Assembly: GCA_039812405.1 (NCBI GenBank)
Contig: JBDIAL010000017.1
Location: 1 to 32,837 of the forward strand
DNA: 32,837 nucleotides
From: Nostocoides sp039812405
Lineage (GTDB): Bacteria; Actinomycetota; Actinomycetes; Actinomycetales; Dermatophilaceae
Direction of reading: 5' to 3'
Under the pieces are notes generated by a model. That model had not been told where the DNA came from, made no database searches, and saw only the letters and a list, made by a program, of their open reading frames with translations. Shown piece by piece: positions 8,177 to 14,902 of this stretch (positions are counted from its first letter, which is position 1; each line of letters begins with the position of its first letter). Made by a program: the position numbers and the translations under genes.

Positions 8177-8477
8177 CGCTCTCACCTCCGCGGCACACCC
8201 TAGCCGTGGGAGGGCCGCTGGCTCGTCATCCGCCGCGGATGGGGTGGCGGCGGGAACCGGTGCCGCCGGCCGGAGCCGAGCCCTCCGTCGGTCGAGGTAT
8301 GCGAGGGCCATCGCAGGGACATCGCATACCTCCACCCAGCCGAGCCCTCCGCCGGTCGAGGTATGCGAGGGCCATCGCAGGGACATCGCATACCTCCACC
8401 CAGCCGAGCCCTCCGTCGGTCGAGGTATGCGGGGGCTACCGCGGGGACACCGGGTCACCTCACCGGCCCCGATCGCC
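8177..8477. other. Intergenic stretch between ccrA and the AI-2E gene
   Basis: There is no gene in these 301 bp. They hold a short GC hairpin (GGCGGC at 8246, GCCGCC at 8262) and then three tandem 64-bp units, described separately. Both flanking genes read on the minus strand, so ccrA transcripts would run into the repeats. Confidence 0.75.
8275..8461. repeat. Three tandem 64-bp units with nested inverted repeats
   Basis: Units begin at 8275, 8339 and 8403, an exact 64-bp period; the first two are near-identical and the third diverges. Each contains a palindromic core, at 8294-8332, 8358-8396 and 8422-8461. In units 1 and 2 the outer arms are GAGGTATGCGA and TCGCATACCTC, a perfect 11-bp match around a 17-nt loop. 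An inner, competing hairpin pairs TGCGA with the nearer TCGCA around GGGCCA. In unit 3 the outer stem is mostly lost. The inner one survives, because GCGA/TCGC has become GCGG/CCGC, with loop GGGCTA. No array-type spacers, repeat-associated genes or terminator-like T runs are present. It resembles a REP/BIME-type intergenic element. Confidence 0.85.
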
Positions 8478-9818
8478 TCAGACGTCGGCGAACCGGTTGA
8501 TCGCCGCGGCGAACCGCTCGCGCTTGGCGGTGTCGGTCACGCCGAGCCCGGGCGCGGGTGACAGGGTGAGGACGCCGACCTTGCCCTGGTGGGCGTTGCG
8601 GTGGACGTCGAGGGCGGCCTGGCCGACCTCGGTCAGCGGGTAGGTCTTGGATAGCGTGGGGTGGATGAGCCCCCGGTTGACCAGCTCGTTGGCCTCCCAC
8701 GCCTCGCGGTAGTTGGCGAAGTGGCTGGAGACGATGCGCTTGAGGTTCATCCACAGGTAGCGGTTGTCGTACTCGTGCATGAACCCGCTCGTCGAGGCGC
8801 ACGTGACGATCGTGCCGCCCTTGCGCGCGACGTAGACGCTCGCGCCGAACGTCTCCCGGCCCGGGTGCTCGAAGACGATGTCGACGTCGTAGCCGCCGGT
8901 CAGCTCGCGGATCCGCTTGCCGAGCCGCTGCCACTCCTTGGGGTTCTGCTCCGTCCCCTCCTCGTTCCAGAACCGGTAGCCCTCCGCCGACCGGTCGATG
9001 ACGAGCTCGGCGCCCATCGCGCGGCAGATCGCCGCCTTCTCCGGGCTGGACACGACGCACACGGGGGTCGCGCCGCCCGCGAGGGCCATCTGCGTGGCAT
9101 ACGAGCCGAGGCCGCCGGAGGCCCCCCAGATGAGGACCCGGTCGCCGAGCTTCATCTGGGCTCCGTGGTGGGAGATGAGCTGCCGGTATGCCGTGCTGTT
9201 GACGAGGCCGGGGGAGGCCGCCTCCTCCCAGGTGAGATGGGCCGGCTTGGGCATGAGCTGGTTGGCCTTGACGACGGCGATCTCGGCGAGGCCGCCGAAG
9301 TTGGTCTCGAAGCCCCAGATCCGCTGCTGCGGGTCCATCATCGTGTCGTCGTGACCCTGGGGGTCCTCCAGCTCGACCGACAGGCAGTGGGCGACGACCT
9401 CCGTGCCGGCCTTCCACTTCGTGACCCCCGGGCCGGTCCGCAGGACGACACCCGCGAGGTCGGAGCCGACGACGTGGTAGGGCAGGTCGTGCCGCTTCGC
9501 GTACTCGCTCGTCCGGCCGTAGCGCTCGAGGAAGCCGAAGGTGGGCAGCGGCTCGAAGATGCTCGTCCACACGGTGTTGTAGTTGATGGCGCTGGCCATG
9601 ACGGCGACGAGGGCCTCGCCGGGGGCGAGCTCGGGGACCGGGACGTCGTCGACGTGGAGGGACCTGCGAGGGTCCTTCTCCTTCGTCGGCAGCCCCTCGA
9701 ACATGGCGACCTCGTCCTTGTGGACCGTCGCGCCGCGGTAGGTGGCGGGGATCTCGATCCCCGCATAGGTCTCCTCGCTCCGGTCACCGGACAGGATGGC
9801 GTCGCGGATCTGCTCCAT
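8478..9818 (-). CDS. ccrA: Crotonyl-CoA carboxylase/reductase
   Basis: The 446-residue medium-chain dehydrogenase/reductase catalyses NADPH-dependent reductive carboxylation of crotonyl-CoA to (2S)-ethylmalonyl-CoA, the defining step of the ethylmalonyl-CoA pathway. The CO2-binding residues known from the Kitasatospora setae enzyme are all here: Asn81 (INYNTVW), Phe170-Glu171 (IWGFETNFGG) and His366 (RIVSSHF, His365 there). The nucleotide loop is WGASGGLGSYA at 231-241. Length and N-terminus match full-length family members. ATG 9818 has a good Shine-Dalgarno (GAAGGAG) about 9 nt upstream. A TAGGTT -10 box lies at 9864-9869, giving a leader of about 40 nt. The gene diverges from the GH15-like gene across a region rich in palindromic half-sites. 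Its 3' side faces the 64-bp repeats. Confidence 0.96.
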   Translation of the reverse strand: MEQIRDAILSGDRSEETYAGIEIPATYRGATVHKDEVAMFEGLPTKEKDPRRSLHVDDVPVPELAPGEALVAVMASAINYNTVWTSIFEPLPTFGFLERYGRTSEYAKRHDLPYHVVGSDLAGVVLRTGPGVTKWKAGTEVVAHCLSVELEDPQGHDDTMMDPQQRIWGFETNFGGLAEIAVVKANQLMPKPAHLTWEEAASPGLVNSTAYRQLISHHGAQMKLGDRVLIWGASGGLGSYATQMALAGGATPVCVVSSPEKAAICRAMGAELVIDRSAEGYRFWNEEGTEQNPKEWQRLGKRIRELTGGYDVDIVFEHPGRETFGASVYVARKGGTIVTCASTSGFMHEYDNRYLWMNLKRIVSSHFANYREAWEANELVNRGLIHPTLSKTYPLTEVGQAALDVHRNAHQGKVGVLTLSPAPGLGVTDTAKRERFAAAINRFADV

Positions 9819-9863
9819 GGTCGTGGACTCCTTCGGCGGGGCCGTCTCGGGGTGCTCGCCCAG

Positions 9864-9869
9864 AACCTA
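9864..9869 (-). promoter_or_regulatory. Candidate -10 box of ccrA
   Basis: TAGGTT on the minus strand lies 45 bp before the ccrA ATG, which here has a real Shine-Dalgarno. No clear -35 TTGAC-like box is visible, which would be consistent with activator dependence. Confidence 0.4.
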
Positions 9870-9893
9870 CTGACTGGTCGCTTCCCGGGCATT

Positions 9894-9931
9894 CCGCGTG
9901 AGACCCGGCTCACGCGGTGAGCGATCTCACC
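9894..9931. promoter_or_regulatory. Tandem palindromic operator candidate between ccrA and the GH15-like gene
   Basis: A perfect 9-bp inverted repeat, CCGCGTGAG-N6-CTCACGCGG, occupies 9894-9917. It is followed immediately by GGTGAG-N4-CTCACC at 9916-9931. Four GTGAG/CTCAC half-sites therefore fall in 33 bp. The sites lie just upstream of the likely ccrA -35 position and over the likely -35 position of the rightward gene. The binding protein is unknown. Confidence 0.5.
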
Positions 9932-9945
9932 CGCTGGCCGGCTGG

Positions 9946-9951
9946 CAGGAT
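9946..9951 (+). promoter_or_regulatory. Possible -10 box or Shine-Dalgarno of the GH15-like gene
   Basis: CAGGAT is 6 nt before ATG 9958. It could be a -10 box of a leaderless transcript. Alternatively the AGGA within it and the following GAAGG could serve as a ribosome binding site. Sequence alone does not decide. Confidence 0.3.
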
Positions 9952-9957
9952 GAAGGC

Positions 9958-11265
9958 ATGTCGGGACGCAGGCGACGGGTCCTCGCGACCGGTCTGCTCC
10001 TCGTCGCGACCCTCGTCGCGACGCTCGCGGTCCGGGCGCCCTCCTTCGGGTCCGACCGGGCGCTGCCGGCCCTGCACGCCACGCCGGACTGGTACGTCCC
10101 CCTGGACGAGGCGGACGGGCGGACCAACGCCGACAACCTCGCCTGGCTCGCCGCGGGTCGCGTCCCCGGCTCCGACACGGCATACGAGCCGATGGTGCGG
10201 ACCGCCCTGCTCGACCTGCGGCGCCTCATGGCGCCGAACGGCGCCGTCGCCGCGGGCCCGTCGGACGGATGGTCCTATGACTGGCCGCGGGACACGGCCT
10301 TCGTCGCCGTCGCGCTCGACCGCGCCGGTCATCGCGCCGACGCCCTCGCCGCGCTCGGCTTCCTCGCCCGGATGCAGCAGCGGGACGGCGGGTTCGCGGC
10401 GCGGTACCTCCTCGACGGGTCCGGCGTGCCGGACCGGCGGCCCCGCCAGGCCGACGCCGCCGGGTGGGTGCTGTGGGCGCTCGGGGAGCTGTCCGACGAC
10501 TCCTTCTCCCCGGCCGGGCTCTCGCCCGGGGCGGGCCGGTCGCGCACCGGGGGCGCCTCCGCCGCCACGGACCTGGCACCCGACCTCGTCACGATGGCGC
10601 AGCACGCCCTCGGACACCTCCTCGACCTCACCGACGACGGCACCCAGCTGCCCCCGGTGACCCCGGACTACTGGGAGGTGCACCAGAAGCAGGTGTCGCT
10701 CGGCGAGGTGGCTCCCATGATCGCCGGGCTGGACGGTGCCGCCACGCTGTTCACCGGGCTCGAGGACCAGCGGCGGGCCGCGTCGGCCCGGGCGGCCGGG
10801 AACCGGCTCGCCGATGTCGTCGTGGACCAGTTCGGTCCGACCTTCCAGCGCTACGGCGACGGCGGCGGCCGGGACGCCGCCGTCGCCATGCTCATGCCGG
10901 CCTTCGTGGGGTCGACGGCCGCCCTCGCGCCCGGCACGCGCACGGGGGCCGACATCGTCCGGAGCTGGACGACCTACCAGGACAACGCGCTCCGCGCCGG
11001 CGGCGGCCTCGCCCCGGGAGAGTGGTGGTACCACGTCGGCGAGTCGTGGACGCCGGAGACGGCGCTCGTCGCCTACACCGCCGCCGAGAGCGGGAGGACC
11101 GAGGTCGCCCGGCACTGGATGGACTGGCTCGACGCGCACCGGGTGCCGTGGGGCTCGCTCCCGGAGAAGGTCCTCGCCGACGGCCGGCCGGCCGGTGCGG
11201 CGCCCCTGGCCTGGACGGCCGCGCTCGTCGTGCTCACCGCCGCCGAGCTGGACCGGCGCTCCTGA
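9958..11265 (+). CDS. Exported glucoamylase-like (GH15-type) enzyme
   Basis: This 435-residue protein starts with SGRRRRVLATGLLLVATLVATL, an Arg-rich n-region and hydrophobic segment typical of a signal peptide or signal anchor, so it acts outside the membrane. The mature part is an (alpha/alpha)6-barrel-type glycosidase. GWSYDWPRDTAFVAVALDRAG (WPRD from residue 109) matches the GH15 hallmark around the substrate-binding Trp-Pro-Arg-Asp. YWEVHQKQ with SLGEVAPMIAGLDGA, and GESWTPETALVAYTAA, would carry the candidate acid and base glutamates. GH15 members hydrolyse terminal alpha-glucosidic bonds of starch, dextran or trehalose. At 435 residues it is shorter than most bacterial GH15 enzymes, apparently lacking the N-terminal beta-sandwich domain. 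Specificity cannot be read here. An extracellular alpha-glucan role would fit the glycogen/trehalose genes at the far end of the window. Confidence 0.7.
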   Translation: MSGRRRRVLATGLLLVATLVATLAVRAPSFGSDRALPALHATPDWYVPLDEADGRTNADNLAWLAAGRVPGSDTAYEPMVRTALLDLRRLMAPNGAVAAGPSDGWSYDWPRDTAFVAVALDRAGHRADALAALGFLARMQQRDGGFAARYLLDGSGVPDRRPRQADAAGWVLWALGELSDDSFSPAGLSPGAGRSRTGGASAATDLAPDLVTMAQHALGHLLDLTDDGTQLPPVTPDYWEVHQKQVSLGEVAPMIAGLDGAATLFTGLEDQRRAASARAAGNRLADVVVDQFGPTFQRYGDGGGRDAAVAMLMPAFVGSTAALAPGTRTGADIVRSWTTYQDNALRAGGGLAPGEWWYHVGESWTPETALVAYTAAESGRTEVARHWMDWLDAHRVPWGSLPEKVLADGRPAGAAPLAWTAALVVLTAAELDRRS

Positions 11266-11293
11266 GGCCCGGGCGGGCCCGGGCAGGGGCCTC
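11264..11293. terminator. GC-rich hairpin between convergent genes
   Basis: GAGGCCC (11264-11270) pairs with GGGCCTC (11287-11293) across a loop that itself contains GGGC/GCCC pairs. It starts inside the stop codon of the GH15-like gene and sits just before the end of the convergent epimerase gene. There is no T run, so a bidirectional intrinsic terminator is only a possibility. Confidence 0.3.
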
Positions 11294-11298
11294 GCGGG

Positions 11299-11727
11299 TC
11301 AGGGAGCCTCGGCGGGCTCGACGAGCTCGACGAGGACCCCGCCGGCGTCCTTGGGGTGGATGAAGTTGATCCGGGACCCGGCCGTGCCGCGCCGGGGCGT
11401 GTCGTAGAGCAGCCGCAGGCCGCGGTCGCGGAGGGTGGCGCCGACCGCCTCGACGTCCACGACGCGGTAGGCGATCTGCTGGACGCCCTGGCCGTTGCGC
11501 TCGAGGAACGTGGCGATCGTCGACTCGGGGGTGAGGGGGGCGAGGAGCTGGACGTGCGAGCCGCTGTCCCCGACCCGCATCATCGCCTCCCGGACGCCCT
11601 GCTCCTCGTTGGTCTCCTCGTGGGCCAGCTCCATGCCGTAGACGTCGCGGTAGAAGGCGATCGCGACGTCGAGATCGGGCACCGCGACGCCCACGTGGTC
11701 GATGGCGGTGAACAGGTCGGCGGTCAT
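11299..11727 (-). CDS. mce: Methylmalonyl/ethylmalonyl-CoA epimerase (VOC fold)
   Basis: This 142-residue vicinal-oxygen-chelate protein interconverts the epimers of methylmalonyl-CoA and, in the ethylmalonyl-CoA pathway, of ethylmalonyl-CoA. It aligns by eye with the Propionibacterium shermanii enzyme along its whole length. Metal ligands His12, Gln65 and Glu141 of that enzyme correspond to His11 (IDHVGVA), Gln60 (HVQLLAP) and Glu134 (VLVELV). Catalytic Glu48 corresponds to Glu47 in NEEQGVRE. The fourth ligand, His91 in the usual LHH or VHH motif, is replaced: the sequence reads GQGVQQIAYRV, giving Gln84. The gene is convergent with the GH15-like gene and divergent from the thiolase gene. 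Start ATG 11727 has no Shine-Dalgarno but has TAGGCT 7 nt upstream, so it is probably leaderless. Confidence 0.88.
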   Translation of the reverse strand: MTADLFTAIDHVGVAVPDLDVAIAFYRDVYGMELAHEETNEEQGVREAMMRVGDSGSHVQLLAPLTPESTIATFLERNGQGVQQIAYRVVDVEAVGATLRDRGLRLLYDTPRRGTAGSRINFIHPKDAGGVLVELVEPAEAP

Positions 11728-11734
11728 GGGCCGA

Positions 11735-11740
11735 AGCCTA
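11735..11740 (-). promoter_or_regulatory. -10 box for leaderless mce
   Basis: TAGGCT on the minus strand, a TANNNT match, ends 7 nt before the ATG of the epimerase gene. No Shine-Dalgarno is visible. Confidence 0.5.
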
Positions 11741-11817
11741 TGTCGTGCCGGACCGGGGCCGGCCCGGTGTGGTGCACCGCACCCGTCCGGGCCCTCGGCC
11801 TGGTCAGGGCGCGTCGG

Positions 11818-11823
11818 TAGAGT
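11818..11823 (+). promoter_or_regulatory. Candidate -10 box of the thiolase-meaB operon
   Basis: TAGAGT fits TANNNT and lies 38 nt before ATG 11862, leaving room for a leader with the Shine-Dalgarno GGAGG at about 11851-11855. No convincing -35 box is seen. Confidence 0.35.
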
Positions 11824-11861
11824 CGAGGGCGATCACCAGGCACCGATGTTGGAGGCGAAGC

Positions 11862-13058
11862 ATGGCCACCGATCCCACCGTCATCGTCGCGGGGGCGCGC
11901 ACCCCGATGGGCCGGATGAGCGGCTCGCTCAAGGGGTTCTCCGGCTCCGACCTGGGCGGCCTCGCCATCGCGGGTGCCCTGGCCAAGGCCGGGGTGTCCC
12001 CCGAGGACGTGGACTACGTCGTCATGGGCCAGGTGCTGTATGCCGGCGAGGGCCAGGTCCCGGCTCGGCAGGCCGCCGCGAAGGCCGGCATACCGCTGTC
12101 GGTGCCCGCGCTGAGCGTCAACAAGGTCTGCCTGTCCGGGCTCGACGCCATCGCGCTCGCCGACCAGCTGATCCGGGTGGGCGAGTTCGAGATCGTCGTC
12201 GCGGGCGGCCAGGAGTCGATGACCAACGCCCCGCACCTGCTGCCCAAGAGCCGCGACGGGTTCAAGTACGGCGACGTGACGCTCGTCGACTCGATGGCCT
12301 ACGACGGGCTCTGGGACGTCCTCACCGGGCAGGCGATGGGGTCGCTCACCGAGTCGGCCAACACGGGGGAGCTGCGGTCCAGCCGGGCGGAGCAGGACGC
12401 CTTCGCCGCCGCCTCGCACCAGAAGGCCGCGCGGGCGTGGAAGGACGGCTACTTCGCCGACGAGGTCGTCCCCGTGTCGATCCCGCAGCGCAAGGGCGAT
12501 CCCGTCGTCTTCGCGACCGACGAGGGCGTCCGGGCCGACACGACGGTCGAGTCGCTCGCCGGGCTGCGGCCGGCCTTCGCCCGGGACGGCACGATCACCG
12601 CCGGCTCGGCGTCGCAGATCTCCGACGGCGCCGCGGCGGTCGTCGTCATGCGCCGGTCCCGGGCCGAGGAGCTCGGTCTGACCTGGCTCGCCGAGATCGG
12701 CGCCCACGGCGTCGTCGCCGGGCCGGACTCGACGCTGCAGTCCCAGCCGGCCCACGCCATCGAGGCGGCGTGCGCGAAGGAGGGCATCGCCCCCACCGAT
12801 CTCGACGTCATCGAGATCAACGAGGCGTTCGCGGCCGTCGGGCTCGCCTCGGCGAAGGAGCTCGGCGTCGACCTCGACATCGTCAACCCCAACGGCGGCG
12901 CGATCGCCATGGGCCACCCGCTCGGCATGTCGGGTGCCCGGGTCGTGCTCACCCTCGCCCACGAGCTGAGGCGCCGGGGCGGTGGGGTCGGCGCCGCTGC
13001 GCTGTGCGGTGGCGGCGGCCAGGGCGACGCCCTCGTCATCCGCGTCCCGAAGGCCTGA
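11862..13058 (+). CDS. atoB: Acetyl-CoA C-acetyltransferase (thiolase)
   Basis: This is a 398-residue biosynthetic-type thiolase. The nucleophile Cys90 sits in NKVCLSGLDAI, a small variant of the usual NKVCGSG. His352 lies in NPNGGAIAMGHPLGMSGA, and the acid/base Cys382 in ALCGGGGQGDA, so the catalytic set is complete. It condenses two acetyl-CoA to acetoacetyl-CoA, or the reverse. With the 3-hydroxybutyryl-CoA dehydrogenase and CcrA of this window it would supply the entry steps of the ethylmalonyl-CoA pathway. The call as the acetoacetyl-CoA enzyme, rather than a longer-chain thiolase, rests on length and context. ATG 11862 has the Shine-Dalgarno GGAGG 6 nt upstream. The stop codon overlaps the meaB ATG by one base (TGATG), so the genes are translationally coupled. 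Confidence 0.9.
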   Translation: MATDPTVIVAGARTPMGRMSGSLKGFSGSDLGGLAIAGALAKAGVSPEDVDYVVMGQVLYAGEGQVPARQAAAKAGIPLSVPALSVNKVCLSGLDAIALADQLIRVGEFEIVVAGGQESMTNAPHLLPKSRDGFKYGDVTLVDSMAYDGLWDVLTGQAMGSLTESANTGELRSSRAEQDAFAAASHQKAARAWKDGYFADEVVPVSIPQRKGDPVVFATDEGVRADTTVESLAGLRPAFARDGTITAGSASQISDGAAAVVVMRRSRAEELGLTWLAEIGAHGVVAGPDSTLQSQPAHAIEAACAKEGIAPTDLDVIEINEAFAAVGLASAKELGVDLDIVNPNGGAIAMGHPLGMSGARVVLTLAHELRRRGGGVGAAALCGGGGQGDALVIRVPKA

Positions 13059-14026
13059 TGGGCCGAGCCGTCGACGTCCCGGCGCTCGTCGCGGCGGCCC
13101 GGGACGGGTCGCCCCGTGCCGTGGCGCGGCTCGTCACGCTCGTCGAGGACGGCGACCCGTCGCTGCGGTCCGTCATGGCGGCCCTCGCCCCTCTCGGGGG
13201 GCGGGCCCGCGTCGTCGGGATCACCGGATCGCCCGGCGTGGGGAAGTCGACGACGACGAACGCCCTCATCACGGCATACCGCGCCCGGGGCTCCCGGGTC
13301 GGGGTGCTCGCCGTCGACCCGACCTCCCCCTTCTCCGGGGGCGCACTGCTCGGTGACCGGGTCCGGATGGCGGACCATGCGGCGGACCCCGGGGTCTACA
13401 TCCGCTCGATGGCCTCCCGCGGCCACCTCGGGGGGCTGTCCCGCGCGACCCCGCAGGCAGTCCGGGTCCTCGACGCGGCGGGGTTCGACGTCGTCCTCGT
13501 CGAGACCGTCGGCGTGGGGCAGTCCGAGGTCGAGATCGCCGCGACGGCCGACACCACGGTCGTCATGGTGGCTCCGGGGATGGGCGACGGCATCCAGGCC
13601 GCGAAGGCGGGCATCCTCGAGGTGGCCGACGTCCTCGTCGTCAACAAGGCCGACCGCGACGGAGCCACCGCGGCGGTGCGCGACCTGCGTCACCTGGTCA
13701 GCCTCGGTGACCGGACCGCCCCGGGGCTCTGGCGGCCGCCCGTCGTGCGGACCGTGGCGTCGCGGGGGACCGGTCTCGACGACCTCGTCGAGGCCATCGG
13801 GCGGCACGAGACGTGGCTCGTCGCCCACGACGCGCTGCGGCGGCGCCGGGCCGAGCGGGCGGCCCGGGAGATCGAGGGGATCGTCCTCGACGCACTGAGG
13901 TCGCGGATCGCCGACCCGGGGATCGGCGCCGGTGCGGCGACCCTGGCGACCCTGGCGGCCGAGGTCGTCGACGGGCGCACCGATCCCTACGCGGCCGCCG
14001 ACACCCTCCTCACGGCCCTGACCTGA
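13058..14026 (+). CDS. meaB: MeaB, GTPase chaperone of B12-dependent acyl-CoA mutase
   Basis: This 322-residue SIMIBI-class G protein protects and reloads adenosylcobalamin in methylmalonyl-CoA mutase and its relatives. Walker A is GSPGVGKST at 57-65. AVDPTSPFSGGALLGDRVRM and YIRSMASRGHLGGL are the signature blocks of the MeaB/ArgK family. ETVGVGQSEVEI contains the G3 region and NKAD is the G4 guanine-specificity motif. The C-terminal helical arm, used for dimerisation in characterised MeaB, is present. The ATG overlaps the thiolase stop by one base, so it is the second gene of that operon. Its client here is probably the ethylmalonyl-CoA mutase whose end lies at the start of the window, or a methylmalonyl-CoA mutase outside it. 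The old annotation as an arginine/ornithine transport ATPase does not fit the context. Confidence 0.94.
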   Translation: MGRAVDVPALVAAARDGSPRAVARLVTLVEDGDPSLRSVMAALAPLGGRARVVGITGSPGVGKSTTTNALITAYRARGSRVGVLAVDPTSPFSGGALLGDRVRMADHAADPGVYIRSMASRGHLGGLSRATPQAVRVLDAAGFDVVLVETVGVGQSEVEIAATADTTVVMVAPGMGDGIQAAKAGILEVADVLVVNKADRDGATAAVRDLRHLVSLGDRTAPGLWRPPVVRTVASRGTGLDDLVEAIGRHETWLVAHDALRRRRAERAAREIEGIVLDALRSRIADPGIGAGAATLATLAAEVVDGRTDPYAAADTLLTALT

Positions 14027-14166
14027 CTGTCCTGGCTCCCGGTCCCGCCCGTCGCGACGGTCGGCCCGTCGACGGCGGGCACCACCCGAGCGGGCTGGGC
14101 AGCCTCCACGGCGACACGCCACGGCCGCGAGAGGACCGCGGGTTCGGGGGGCGAGGCACCGTTGCA

Positions 14167-14172
14167 TACGGT
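14167..14172 (+). promoter_or_regulatory. -10 box for leaderless thiamine-binding-like gene
   Basis: TACGGT fits TANNNT and lies 6 nt before ATG 14179. It overlaps one copy of the GCATAC word. A GGTGGGG stretch could act as a weak ribosome binding site instead. Confidence 0.4.
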
Positions 14173-14178
14173 GGGGTC

Positions 14179-14505
14179 ATGCTCGTCGCCTTCTCCGTCG
14201 CCCCGTCCGCCTCCGACGACTCGGGCTCGGTCCACGTGGCCGTCGCCGAGGCCGTCCGCATCGTCCGCGAGTCCGGGCTCCCCAACCGCACGGATGCCAT
14301 GTTCACGACGCTCGAGGGGGAGTGGGACGAGTGCATGGCGGTCGTCAAGGCGTGCTGCGCGGCGATGGAGGGCTACGGGTCGCGGGTCTCGCTCGTCCTC
14401 AAGGCCGACATCCGGCCCGGCTACACGGGTCAGCTGACGGAGAAGGTCGAGCGGGTCGAGCGCGAGCTCGCCGAGCGGTCCGAGCGCGAGCCCGCCGAGG
14501 GCTGA
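14179..14505 (+). CDS. Thiamine-binding-like protein (MTH1187/YqgV family)
   Basis: This 108-residue ferredoxin-like-fold protein matches the MTH1187/YkoF-type family by its beginning (LVAFSVAPSASDDSGSVHVAVAEAVRIVRESG), the TTLEGEWDECMAVVKA segment and the closing basic helix TEKVERVERELAER. Such proteins form tetramers; some bind thiamine or its precursors, and the cellular role of this subgroup is unsettled. The frame is open much further upstream, but family homology starts exactly at ATG 14179. A GNAT gene follows after 13 bp, so the two may be co-transcribed. No thi-box riboswitch is visible upstream; the 152 bp between meaB and this gene show nothing else I can name. Confidence 0.8.
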   Translation: MLVAFSVAPSASDDSGSVHVAVAEAVRIVRESGLPNRTDAMFTTLEGEWDECMAVVKACCAAMEGYGSRVSLVLKADIRPGYTGQLTEKVERVERELAERSEREPAEG

Positions 14506-14518
14506 GCGGTCACCCGCC

Positions 14519-14893
14519 GTGACCGGCCGCGGCCCGGCCTGGGTCATCGTCCGGGAGCTCGACGAGCCCGACGCCGTCCTCGCCGTGGCGCGGGACCACG
14601 AGGTGACGCTCGGCTTCGCCTCCGCTGGACCCACCCGGGATGCCGACGCGCCGACGGCGTGGGAGCTGTATGCCATCGACGTCGTCGCCTCCGCCCTCGG
14701 CAGCGGCCTGGCCCAGGACCTCCTCGCGACGGTCGTCGCGGATCGGCCGGTCACCGCGTGGACGCTATGCGACAACGCCCGGGCGCTCGCCTTCTACCTC
14801 AAGGAGGGCTTCGTCGTCGACGCCGCCCGACGGCTCCACGAGGGCTCGGGCCGCGCCGAGATGAGGCTGCTGCGTGGTGGCGCACGTCGGTAG
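14519..14893 (+). CDS. GNAT family N-acetyltransferase
   Basis: This 124-residue protein shows the acetyl-CoA-binding half of the GNAT fold. WELYAIDVVASALGSGLAQDLL contains the motif A strand and pyrophosphate loop (a degenerate Q/RxxGxG/A as LGSGLA). TLCDNARALAFYLKEGFVVD is the motif B pattern of an N-x-x-A-x-x-F-Y-x-x-x-G-F strand-helix. It is shorter than the usual 140-170 residues; the N-terminal helices are minimal. GTG 14519 is the only suitable start near the preceding stop. It has no clear Shine-Dalgarno and probably relies on reinitiation 13 bp after the upstream gene. The substrate is unknown. Its TAG stop codon forms the first three bases of the -10 box of the next gene. Confidence 0.8.
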   Translation: MTGRGPAWVIVRELDEPDAVLAVARDHEVTLGFASAGPTRDADAPTAWELYAIDVVASALGSGLAQDLLATVVADRPVTAWTLCDNARALAFYLKEGFVVDAARRLHEGSGRAEMRLLRGGARR

Positions 14894-14896
14894 GTT
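14891..14896 (+). promoter_or_regulatory. -10 box for leaderless second marR gene
   Basis: TAGGTT fits TANNNT and is 6 nt before GTG 14903. Its first three bases are the stop codon of the GNAT gene, so promoter and coding end are fused. No Shine-Dalgarno is seen. Confidence 0.5.
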
Positions 14897-14902
14897 GTCG
14901 CC

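Noticed and set aside
3489..8198. A 1569-codon open frame on the minus strand antisense to several genes
   Set aside because: Its translation is Arg/Gly/Asp-rich low complexity and runs antisense to four well-supported genes; long stop-free shadow frames are expected at this GC content.
8177..8458. N-terminal extension of the AI-2E protein through the 64-bp repeats
   Set aside because: The strong Shine-Dalgarno before ATG 8176 and the palindromic nature of the upstream DNA make translation from 8458 unlikely.
8275..8461. CRISPR array
   Set aside because: Units abut at a 64-bp period with no unique spacers, and no cas genes are near.
14027..14178. Thiamine riboswitch upstream of the thiamine-binding-like gene
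   Set aside because: No thi-box core (such as CUGAGA) is visible and the gene appears leaderless.
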